Of a stretch of 64,000 bases of DNA, positions 1 to 10,224 are shown piece after piece. The first letter of the stretch is position 1; each line of letters opens with the position of its first letter. The DNA is from Prunella strophiata (taxonomy: Eukaryota; Chordata; Aves; Passeriformes; Prunellidae). The stretch is taken from contig JAZBQD010000019.1 of assembly GCA_036583965.1 (NCBI GenBank), positions 19,511,085 to 19,575,084 of the forward strand. The letters run 5' to 3'. The notes below the pieces were generated by a model, which saw nothing but the letters and a program-made list of their open reading frames with translations, did no database searches and was not told where the DNA came from. Made by a program: the position numbers and the translations under genes.

Positions 1-1960
1 CCTGAATTCTTCCCTTCCCAGCTGGGTCTTGCCCAGGGGCTGCCTTTGATCCTCCCATGAGCTTACAGCTCAGAACAATAAGCTCTTGTGTCTCACAAGG
101 AAAGAAGGTGAAATTCCTCACTATAAGCACATGCCATCAGAGAAAGGTAGGATGTAGTAGTAGGATACTAACAATCAAAGGGATGTTGAAACTGCTTGTC
201 CTTTTTCCAATAAATTTATGGAATCTTTTGGTCCTGCTTCAGCCTCCATTTTTTCAGCTTTTTGAAATATACCCTACATATTGAATTAGAAGGTTGAACT
301 GAACTAACTGCTATGCACATTCTGGTTTAGCACTATACTGAAACATCTGTTTCTGTGGTTTAACTCTGCTTTGCCTAATAAGATCTCTTAATCATAATAT
401 TTTGCTTTTTAAAGGTTTCTTATCAACAATAAGTTTTCACTCAGAACTCTCAGAACAATTTTGTCACACATCCACAGCACCTGGTCAGATTACTCCAGGC
501 AAGCTTTGCTCTTTGTAACTGTGCCTGGATTGCATTGCAATGGGCTTCACCATCCAGCTGGAACTGAATTAACTGCTGAGGTAATAGCTGCATTATGGCA
601 CTGTATGATTGGCAGCTCACTTCTACAGCACAACATTTTGAAGCAATTCAACTTTACTAAAATTATTTTCCTCTTCATAAGAGTTTTCAGCATTATTTCT
701 AACACCCCTTTGTTAGTTATATGTCTCTGGGTCCTAAGACCCTGTATATTGAAGTTTGTTTTCATTTGCCATCTTGAAAGTAGGATTTCATTATATTTTC
801 CATATAATTTATAAAATTTCCTGTGAACTAAGTGCACTTAATTTTACTTTTCCCATAGTTTCTTGACGTTGTACATTAAAAATTGAAACTGGCAAGTGTT
901 CTATATTTTCATCTGTTATGTCTTTTGTCTGGACTTTTGTATTTTAATTATGTGCACTTTCTCTGAGCACTGCTTTGAGCATTTTTCAGCCATATTTGCT
1001 GTTTAAAGACATTTCTGCCTAGTTGGATCTGTTTCTTTACAATCCACCTTGCAGACTTTAATCACATGTCCCACAAATAAGCCTGTCTCTAGTTAGCAAG
1101 TCTGATTCCAGTGCTATGTGTGGATGCCAGAGTTCTCATCTGTGTAATGTTAATATTGGTTTAGGATGTAAAAACATGTTATCATATTCCAGTTTCATTC
1201 ATTACTGGGTCATAATCCTCAGGAATCTTTATCTGCTGTTCCAGTGTTTCAGGCAGTGTCCATAGTCACAGCATCTCACTCAGCTACACATTCTTTTCCC
1301 TTCCCAATGAGCTTTTTAAGGACTTATTTTCATTTTCCTTTATCTTTATTTTTTAATGGTCACCTTTCCACACATGATCAGTTTTAACTTTGCACTGACA
1401 GGTTTTTATTTGGAAACATGGTTTATGTTTGTGCTGACCATTCTGATTTCAGTCATGCTTTGTATGTGACTTGGCTCTCACAGACATAAAACAAACATCC
1501 ACTTTTCCCAGACCTATCCTGTTTTTTCAGGTGAATTATGGTTTCTCTATGAACATTTGCAGATGGGAACCTCCTACCCAGATATTGGGCATTCAGATGC
1601 TCTCATGGATGTCTGACAAAAGCTACAATCTATGTACACTCCACTACTGCATGTCTATGCACAGTAAATTCAGTATTATTCAGGAATAAACAGGAAAACT
1701 GTGCTGTGTATATTCTCTGGGTGCTTTCTGACACCTCCTGGAAGAAGAAAATCTTCTTCTTCTTCATTCCTCCTTTCAATGGCTGGTAAAATTATTTCTC
1801 ATATTCTCCTCAACTATTCTGCATATAGAGCAAATTCTATGTAAAATTGAAGTGTTGGTACTGACTAAGTCTATGATGAAAACACACTCACTCATGTCTT
1901 ACAATAAAAGGGTTTCCTTTATTAAGACATGTATTTTTAAAGGTATTACCCTGAAACTGT
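1..1960. other. AT-rich non-genic DNA, no recognised gene
   Basis: I see no recognisable gene, RNA gene or transposon here. The most coding-like stretch is an open + frame at about 461-814 (117 codons). Its first part, around 465-580, has a balanced composition, but it has no domain I recognise and no convincing splice acceptor, and the last half reads as ordinary AT-rich intergenic sequence. A perfect 8-bp inverted repeat (GAAGAAGA at 1741-1748, TCTTCTTC at 1752-1759) is the only compact structure noted. Confidence 0.6.
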
Positions 1961-1976
1961 AATCAACACTTTTTTT

Positions 1977-2015
1977 GTTTCTTAGGCTTCTCAAAGTTTC
2001 TTAGGCTTCTGCAAA
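1977..2015. repeat. Two-copy 19-bp tandem repeat
   Basis: The unit GTTTCTTAGGCTTCTCAAA at 1977-1995 is followed directly by a near-identical copy at 1996-2015 with one inserted base (CTGCAAA in place of CTCAAA). It is a local slippage duplication with no evident function. Confidence 0.8.
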
Positions 2016-2971
2016 CTGGGATTTCTCAAAATTTCAGTGTATGTTGTTACTTGAAAGTAATTATTTGTTTTATTTGAATATGTTTAAAACAATTGTAAGT
2101 CAAATAGTTGTATTGTATAAGCCTTGATTTATTAATTTTTTTTTTTAAGCAGCCAACTGTATTTGGATATATATGTGCTAATGGTGGTTTTCAGTAATCT
2201 GAAATCTGAGAAGAATTAGTGAAAGAGAAACTAAAACGTAAAAACTTGCACTTGGCTGAGATCTATAAAATAAATTACTTTCAAGGAAGTGTCAATCAAG
2301 TACTTAAAAATCCCCGATTCCTTAGGCACATCATCTCATTAAGTTTATTTGTAGGATGATAGCTTTGAAGTGGCCCTAGTTATTTAAGGTATTCCTAGTG
2401 CCTCTGGCTCTATCCTGCCAGCTCTGCCCTTTCACAGTCTGCCTCAGAAGTCTAATACAAGATAATCAATGAAACTAAAGATCTTTTAGGAACAAATACC
2501 TAGACAAGAAAACAATCCCTGTTTTGGCTTGCTGTTACAAACTGTTGTCTCTACAACACAGCAAATCAGTCCCCCACTGTGAGTTAGAGGCTTTGTTAAA
2601 ATAAATTCCTCTATGATGTGAATGCTATTTCAAGCAGAACATACAGACATATATGAAATTACAGACTTGAAGATAAGAAGCTCACTGGGAGGAAATACAT
2701 GTCTCAGCTTAGCCTTGATTTCAAGATAGCAGCTTGGACATTTAGGATTAGATTTAAAGAGGAATGGCACTCTAAACCTGGGCCCTGCTTAAATGATTAG
2801 GTAGGAGGGAGGCATAAATAAGTTTTTTCACAGTCACTAGAATCAGTAGTTATATTTTTTTTTCTTAAAATATATGCAGTGAACACTGAAGTTGACTTTA
2901 AAGAAAACATACATTTTCTCCAGACACAATAATACTAAAAGATGAACAAGAAATAAAACAAAAATAAACTA

Positions 2972-3029
2972 AATGAAACAAAACAAAAAAAAAAAAAACA
3001 AACCCTGACAAAAAAAAAAAAAAAAAAAA
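2972..3029. repeat. Interrupted poly-A tracts
   Basis: A 14-base A-run (2985-2998) and a 20-base A-run (3010-3029) are separated by ACAAACCCTGAC and preceded by A-rich CAAAA/TAAAC sequence. A T-run follows at 3078-3088. The A-runs could mark an old retroposed tail, but I recognise no retroposon body directly 5' of them, so simple repeat expansion is equally likely. Confidence 0.85.
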
Positions 3030-5481
3030 CCTGCAAAAAATCCCAAATCATACTTTTCTTGGAACAGATGTTGTAAATTTTTTTTTTTGTTTGTTTTATA
3101 TTAAGGTATTCATGCAAATACTAGCAAAGTTATTAGCACGGAAAATTTCCCAGGCATTTATTTTGACATGCACTTATTTGCTGCAAATGTTTTGAAAGGA
3201 TCTTGTTACTTGATTTCAAATAATAATTTGGGCCCACCCTATGGGTTGCTGATCTTTAAGTACAGTTGTTCCAGCAATGTGAACTCTGAGAAATAATTTC
3301 AGAAAGAAAGAGAAAGACAGATTTGTTTTCTTCCTGATAGAGTAACATTTCATTGCAATGAGAGGTTACACTTATATAAATCTTTTAATTTCTAACAAAT
3401 CTTTTGTGCTTGAAAACCTGTGTGCACGTATGAATCATTTCTCAGAACTAGAACTATTTTCACCCAACACTGAAATGAAATCTACATGGCAGGTGCTTCA
3501 ACAGTATGGCATAATAATTTTGGAAAGGAAGAAGGAAGGAGAGTGCTAAAATAAAGCATTACAAAGAAAGAATGTGACCAGCCATTCAAACTGGAACATA
3601 AAGATGGTTGACCTGATTTTGGTTAAAGCTTTCCTTGTAAAGAAAGTCACATGAAAAGATATCAAATAATTTTGATGAAAAGCATTCAAGCTATGTATTT
3701 TAAGCTTTCCATCTAATCAGTCAAGCTGGTTCTTTTGGCACCTAAAACTAAAAGAGGTAACATGTATAGAGAGATAGAATTTATAAGCAGATAAAAAACA
3801 AATGATTGCGAAGTACCCTGTCAGTTATTTGAAATGAGAAATTTGCCAACAGCATTTTAAGAAGAGATACATCTCCTCAAGTTTTCTGCATATAGATCTC
3901 ATGGTCAAATACTTATGGCATAAATTTTTGACAGCCTGATCAAAATAGATTGTTCTTGGCATTTTCTATATCTGAAGCAAAAGAAACACCATAAACAAGC
4001 CTTTAAGATTATACTGCTTTTCATTGTGGTATTCAGCAAAGATGCAGAATTTTCCTTTGAGCTGTCACAGGGGCATTCCTGCTGCCAGAGTCTGATCTGC
4101 TGAACATGTGGATGCCAATGGCAGGGCTCCTACTCCCTCTCTGGCTCCAGGACAGAATCCCCTCAGGAACTCAGCAGAGTTTCTCTTTCATTAGCTGTGT
4201 GTTTGCTACTGAGTGAATAAACACACATTGATCAGTCAATGGAGAATATCTCCTTTTCAAGCATTTATTCTCATTATACACTTAAGACTGTAGCAAGTTT
4301 TTAATATAGTGATTTCACACAGAAACAACAGCTGAGACATAAAAGTGAAATTAGGCTGGAAACAGAGCACTTGCCACTGAGAACAAAATCTAAGAACACT
4401 GTTGAGTTACAATTCCCTGCTGTGGCTAGAAGGCAAATTTCTTATTAAAACTATGTAAACCTGAAACAACTTCATTTTTAAATTTTCAGGACAATTCTAT
4501 CCCAGTGAAAGCTGTTCAAATGTTACCTTGTTAAATTCCATTAAAGTTTAACTATTTTACACATCTTACATAAGTCAATTTAAATAATCTTTCTTTTAAA
4601 GAATGTTATGACTTTGCGTACTATAGCAAAATCAATAAAATATATCCTTTTTTTTTTGCTTAAGACATACAAATAATTTATAATAGTAGCTGGAAATACA
4701 ACTTTTGCAAAATAGGAAGTGAAGTAGGAATCTTGATTTTATTTTAGTTAAAGAAAAATATTTGCAGTATTTTTGTTTCTTTTCTGTAAATCCTTAGTCT
4801 TCTTCAGAGTGGCAGAAAAACAACAACAACAAAAAAAGATGTCATTACTGGAAATTTCTGTCTTACTATGACATGCTACCTGTCTGAAAATAGACCAGGA
4901 AAAGTTTATAACACTGGCCTGGTAAACTGAAGATGCCAGTTGTTAATATGCATGATCAAGAGAGATTATACAATAATATGAATAGTTTGTTCTTTGCAAT
5001 TAGATTAAGCGTATTTGTATTTCAAACACAGATTCAGTTTTCATTACTGAAGTGGAAAGGAGAATTGCAGCAGCAGTTTGAACTGCAAATCTAATGGAAA
5101 ACATTCACAGTTGGCTACACAGGCAGCCAGTTATACACAATGAGCTTCCAAATAATGAAGGTAATAATAACAACGTTTGGATCTACATGGAAAAAAGATG
5201 AGGATTTCAGGTGATGTTTGCACCAAAGTGCTTCTGCTATTGAAGAGACAGGGACAACCTCTCTCAATGTTGTAGCTGGATCTGTTAACACTAAAGTATC
5301 ATGATGAGAGTATCCATAATATTTGAGGTAGTAGGGACTGATTTCTCAGTCTGAAATCTTTGTTGACCATGAAAAGACTAATCCAATTAGCTGCAAAATG
5401 TCTGAAAAGCTATTAGGAATGCACTTGTAACTTAGAGGAGAGAGAAGTTCTACAAACAGCTACTTAGAGAAAAAGGTCACA
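3030..5481. other. AT-rich non-genic DNA
   Basis: No gene or repeat is recognised. A somewhat GC-richer patch at about 4060-4170 has no open frame bounded by good splice sites. The open frame at 3358-3549 is short and featureless. Confidence 0.55.
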
Positions 5482-5617
5482 GATCACAGAATGCTCTCCA
5501 CTGAAAGGGATCCACAAGGATCATTGAGTCCAGCTCCTAAGTGAATGGCCCATACAGGGATCTAACCCACAACCTTGCTCTTATTTGGACCATGCTCTAA
5601 CCAATGGAGTTAATCCC
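5482..5617 (-). mobile_element. tRNA-Ile/CR1-tailed SINE (TguSINE1-like)
   Basis: Read on the minus strand, the 5' part (5617 down to 5546) aligns along its whole length with eukaryotic tRNA-Ile: a D-arm/A-box-like GTTAGAGCATGG, a decayed anticodon region, a B-box-like GGGTTAGATCCC, and the terminal GGGCCA. It is followed at once by a CR1 3' end (GGAGCTGGACTCAATGATCC, then TTCTGTGAT). A tRNA-Ile head joined to a CR1-derived tail is the published architecture of the passerine SINE TguSINE1. Such elements carry an internal Pol III promoter and are thought to borrow CR1 reverse transcriptase through the shared tail. This copy is diverged (for example the acceptor-stem start and anticodon loop), so it is a fossil insertion. 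The family name is from memory of its architecture, not an alignment. Confidence 0.85.
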
Positions 5618-8600
5618 ATTACATATCAGTGGTTTTGATTAGACTCAAGTAAACAGTTTCCAAGGATGATTAAAGAATTTTAAAACCCTTTTTCTCTTTG
5701 AAAGAGTAGGGAAAATTATGTCTTCAGGTTCTGGTAATTCTATTCTGTGGTTTAGTGGCTACCATTATGCTATCATAAGAGTATTTAGATAAAATGCTCT
5801 TTCCTGATTGTTTATTCAGGTAAATCAATGCAGTCTCTAACTCATATTTTGACTCTACCTGAAAAAAAATTACTTTAAAATACAGGTCATGATACTAGTC
5901 TGAGCGTAAGGATAAAGTGGAAAGGAAAACAAAGGAAATACTCCTCTCCCAGATTCAGAGATTGGTCTCTACTGAAGCACTTAATGTTTTTCAGCAAAAC
6001 TTTTCAGAACTTAATCTCTAAGACAAGAATGACCTGAAATTGAAGAAAGTCCAGCTGACCTACATCATGCAGCAGATAGGTGCCTTTCTTGAGAAATGGA
6101 GAATAAATGAATGTGTGTCCACAGCAGGTTTTAGAGCAGCCTCTTTTGATTTATCTTAAGAAGGTGTGTAAATACCAGTAAAATAAGTCTCCTGCCACAT
6201 GATGTGTCACTCACACACAATCTTTTTCAGTGACACTCTCTGAAAAAGTCACCAAGAAACATTATTTTATAAATCTAATTGTGTTAAACTTTCTGCTCAC
6301 ATTCAAGTGGCATAAATATAACTATGGGATTTACATAATCCCATTAATTTGCATGATTAATCCACATTTTTGATTCTTTTAAACTTTGTAAGCAACTCAA
6401 ATTTCTATGGCATTTACAGAAAATCAATTATTTGTTAGTGGAAGGTACTTCACTGTGTGATGCCAGTGCACTTCAATTCTGCCCATTGGTGTTTCAGGTA
6501 TGTGTCACTGAAGGCCTCACCAAATGTCACAAAACCATCAGACAGTTATACTTAAATCTCTGCCAATGAAATGAACAGGAAAAAATCATCCTTAACAAGA
6601 TACTGCATGATAATAAGTAATATTTAGTAGTATTTAATTTTGTACCTTTTCTTTTTAAAATCCTTGCAAAAATTTAACCCAGAATTACCTCAAGATTCAA
6701 ATGTATATTAAAATCACACATAAAAAAGAGGTCTTCTAGAATTTGTCAAATCTTCCTGGAAGCAAATTCTCTGCTATCTATCCAGCCAGTGCACAGTACT
6801 TTGGGTAACACATTACCCCCTTATTATTATCCAAGCCCAAAAAAAAAGAAATGCTACATGAACAGTAGAGCCATCTCCCAGTGAATTGGGAAGATCAAGA
6901 CCTTCCAAAAAACTTATGGCTGGATTGCCTCTTTCCAGTAGTATTATAAAATATGGACAGATATCATTCTCTGTGAAAAAAAAAAAAGTAAAAAAGCTTC
7001 TTCCTTTCCAAGTGCCCTCATACCCAGACACTTAGCTGTATTGTGTGATAAGAGAGACTGACAAATTTCCTGAAATCAGGACTGTCCTGGTCACATGCTG
7101 AAGGAGATTTTCCTATTTCACAGTTTCATCACTTCTGAAGCAAAATGAATCAGAGTGGTGGAACAGAATAGCAAGCATCAAGTTTATGAAGGACTTAAGA
7201 AAAAAAATCTTAACCAAATGAAACTTCAGGTCACTCTAGGCAGTTAATCAATCTGACTCCTAATAAAAATCCTGTTAAGTATTTGTTCAACTCTCTTCAC
7301 AGCCTGTCTGTCATCACGACCCGTGTACATTAATGCACTTAGGTTTTCACTCACCAAGATGCTCACAGGAACAGTGATCCCCTGCCACTGAAATCAATGA
7401 TAAAAACTCCCACTGATTTCCATCAGATAGGGCCCAGTCCCCACACTTGAAGTTTTACACTGCAATCTCACACAGCAAATGTTAAACACTTGCACATGGG
7501 AGCAGTTGCATTGAAATTAACTATATTAAGTCAACATGGGATATTGCTCAAAACAAAGGACTACAGACATTTCTGAGATCTCTTAAAAAAGTCACAGAAC
7601 AGAAGGAGTATGATGTAATTTATAAGATACAATCATAACTTAATTTGGAAATATCAGAGTACAAAATACAGGTCTTGCACTCCCTGAAAACTTTATGGAC
7701 TTGTCAACTAAATTAAATGTTGTGAATCATTCTCTCGGATCTGTTTGTTAAACCAAGGCTTTTATAAACACATTGTTCTATATGAAGAAATGCTTTTTCT
7801 GTTTCTTCCCAGCTGCATGAAGGTCTTCCATTCAAAATTTTACTTTATTCTTCTGATTAATTACACATGTCATTGAAGCTCTAACTTTAAAATGTTATTC
7901 AAAAGGAACATGCTTTTGAATCAATATCAATCACATTGTTTTATTTTCTCAAGGGAAAAGACAGTGCTCAAGGGAAATTAATCTTCTGTTGATACTGATT
8001 TGTTTCCCTATAGAATGTGCTTCTGGTATTTGGAAAATCTGTAGTATTGCTCAGTCTATCTATAATAAATTTTTAAAGTAACTTCTGTTTTTTCATTTGA
8101 CTGTTTGTTTCAAGAAAGGTGGAGAGCAGAATGATGTCCTCATAATCACGGGACTGATACTGTAAGTTTGTAGTTCTTTGTCCCTGGCACACCATTCTTG
8201 ACTACCCAAATTGCACTCAGCATTAAAAAGTAGGATGTGGTGGAGTTCTCTGAATGATAAAGAGTAGTTAAGACCAGCCCTGATGTTTCTGTTTCATATG
8301 GTCGTTTCCATATTGCTGCTAAAAAAAAGATGTTTCAATGTGTCCCTGTTGAGTTTTCCTCCTGTATAGATCTTTTCGCTAATTCTGAAAATGTGATGTT
8401 CGTTGTCATGTTACTTTTGCAAAGACTATAGAATCAATAATGTGAAAATCACATTCTTATTTTACCCTTTTCAGAAATAGTTCCTATCCATGGGACAGGG
8501 CAAAAGCAAGACAAATTAGTTTTAACCAGTATGTCCACATACTGAGAGTATTGATAAATTGACACCATATTTACTGCATCCTATTAAAATTATATAGCAA

Positions 8601-8691
8601 ACTCAGTAGACTACTGCATTGCAGCTCTTAAAAATGAGGGTTTGGGAAATATTGCAGGGACATTTCAAGTAAATATTGCTATCTTTACAAA
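5618..8691. other. AT-rich non-genic DNA with one homeodomain-like motif cluster
   Basis: No gene is recognised. Around 6320-6365 there is an inverted repeat TGGGATT/AATCCCA followed by TTTGCATGATTAATCC, that is, several TAATCC/TAAT homeodomain-type cores. At 7355-7387 (minus) a 33-bp open segment has a good acceptor and a GTGAGT donor, and at 8115-8161 (plus) a 47-bp open segment lies between TTTGTTTCAAG and GTAAGTTT. Both are short enough to be chance pseudo-exons. Confidence 0.5.
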
Positions 8692-9135
8692 GAAATCACA
8701 GAATCAATTATGTTAGAAAAGACCTCTGAGATCCTGGAGTATAGCTTATGAGCAAACACTACCATTTCAGCTAGGCCATGGCACTGAGCACCAAATCCAA
8801 GTCTTTCCTTAAACACCCCCAGGGATAGTACACCATCACCTCCCTGGGCAGCCTGTTCTGATCATATACTCACCCTTTCTGTGAAGAGCTTCTTCTTCTG
8901 TGAAGTTCTTCCTAATGGCCAACCTGAACCTTCCCTGGTACAGCTTGATGCTGTTCCCTCTTGTCCTGTCACTGGTTGCCTGGGAGAAAAGGCCAACCCT
9001 CACTTGGCTACAGCCTCCATTCAGGCAGCTGTAGAGAGTGATAAGGTCCTCTATGAGCCTCCTTCTCTCAAGGCTAAATAAGCAGCTCCCCTCAGCTGCT
9101 CCTCATAAGACATGTACTCCAGACCCTTCACTGCT
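8692..9135 (-). mobile_element. CR1 LINE fragment, 3' end and end of ORF2 region
   Basis: On the minus strand this reads as an avian CR1 3' portion, recognisable from the consensus as I know it. Landmarks on the plus strand are the antisense 3' end (TCACAGAATCA ... GACCTCTGAGATCCTGGAG), then antisense blocks such as CCTCCCTGGGCAGCCTGTTC and GCTGTTCCCTCTTGTCCTGTC. The minus-strand peptide [13 protein letters not shown] at about 9085-9125 is typical of the CR1 segment just before the 3' UTR. The copy is 5'-truncated at about 9135, as most CR1 insertions are. It carries no functional protein. Confidence 0.9.
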
Positions 9136-9260
9136 GGTGAAATCTTAAGGCTTGGAAAGCTGAAACAATTTGCCCCATATAAAATGTAAAATCTTTGGAT
9201 TAGTAAGTTGACAGACTCCAAGCCAAAGAGCAAAGTTATACTTTTCAGTCAAGAATTCCC

Positions 9261-9500
9261 CATTTGGACGTCAGAAGCCAAGAGTGGGCCAGTGTGAGTG
9301 GCTGCAAAAGGCAGCCATTTTCCATGGGAAAATGAAATCATTTCCCCAGACTCTGGGTATCAGTTCAAAGGTGGGAATTGGGGCTCCAATGGCATGCAGG
9401 GTCCTCATTGCTGTCACCTTTAGTTTTGGGGAAATCCAGCAAAAGTTGCAAATTTGGAGGCTGGAAGCCCACTGTGGGCCAGTGTGAGTGGCTGCAAAAG
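9261..9500 (+). repeat. Pair of ~50-bp repeats spaced exactly 190 bp apart
   Basis: Positions 9261-9310 and 9451-9500 are near-identical over their last 30 bases (a shared core GTGGGCCAGTGTGAGTGGCT followed by GCAAAAG) and similar before that (ATTTGGA, GAAGCC). The offset is exactly 190 bp, as expected for one full unit plus the start of a second unit of a tandem repeat, or for one element with internal repeats. Similarity stops soon after 9500. Bird satellites with units near 190 bp exist, but I cannot compare this sequence to them, so a satellite origin is a guess. The segment is less AT-rich than its surroundings, starts about 125 bp beyond a CR1, and is followed by a 13-base A-run near 9566. 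Confidence 0.7.
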
Positions 9501-9912
9501 CATGCTGCTCCCAGTTTTACTTTTTTTTCCTTTCTTATTTCCATTATTAAATGCTATTTTCTGTTAAAAAAAAAAAAATAGAAGAAAAGCAATATGTCTC
9601 AAAGCAAAGCTTATTAAATGTCATAAAAATACTATACATCACAGCATGAGAGAATTTTTTTTTAACTTTTGAACTCCAGACTCTTCAAAGCATCACTCCC
9701 AGAATCTATCAAAGCAATGTGTACAATTGCTGTGAAGAGGATCTTATCCTTGATGCAGTGTATTTGATATCTTTTTGAAAGAAGAAAGTAAATTTTGTTT
9801 TACAAAAATCTTTGAAGCTCATTCTAATGAGAAGTACCACTTCTATTATTTTTTCTGGCTTTATTCACTGGTTCACTCTTCTTTTATTTTACTGGTTTTA
9901 GCCATTTTTTTT

Positions 9913-10224
9913 ATGGCTAAAAACTATTCTAAGAAAGCGGTCTTAGCAGTTGGCTGCTTAGCACTTCATCTGTTCCTGCTGTTTATTCCTCCCTTGAAGT
10001 CACACTCCTGTGTTAAAAGCACTGAACTTGTCCCCATAGCCATGGGTCCTTATGCAGTAAAGCCACACACCACAGATATCAGATGCAATCAGACTGGAAA
10101 TCAAACATGCAAGGGGAATGCCAGAAGTGGAACCATCATCTCTTCAGGACTGTCAATAAAACAAGCAGGGGGGATGTCAGAAGTGGAACCATCATCTCTT
10201 CAGGCTCAAAACCACAAGTTTTAA
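9913..10224 (+). other. Unexplained open reading frame, possible short secreted-like ORF
   Basis: An ATG at 9913 opens a 103-codon frame ending at 10224; the same frame is open without an ATG back to about 9775. The N-terminus has a positively charged start (AKNYSKK) followed by a hydrophobic run (AVLAVGCLALHLFLLFIPP), resembling a signal peptide or membrane anchor. Two N-glycosylation-type NQT sequons lie near residue 60. I recognise no domain. The C-terminal third is built partly from a 56-bp tandem duplication, which argues against an old conserved protein. No upstream promoter or splice signal supports it. The hydrophobic stretch may simply reflect T-rich sequence. Probably not a gene. 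Confidence 0.12.
10109..10204 (+). repeat. 56-bp tandem duplication, two copies
   Basis: The string CAGAAGTGGAACCATCATCT followed by CTTCAGG occurs at 10122-10148 and again at 10178-10204, an offset of 56 bp, and similarity extends about 12 bases 5' of each core (GCAAGGGGAATG against GCAGGGGGGATGT). This indicates a recent local duplication, since the cores are identical. Confidence 0.9.

Noticed and set aside
5546..5617. Possible tRNA-Ile gene on the minus strand
   Set aside because: The match is tRNA-wide but the anticodon loop and stems have diverged, and the 3' side continues directly into a CR1 tail. It is the head of a SINE, not a functional tRNA.
8115..8161. 47-bp segment (KGGEQNDVLIITGLI) between TTTGTTTCAAG and GTAAGTTT
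   Set aside because: The donor lacks G at -1 and no partner exon was found; protein-like composition alone is not enough.
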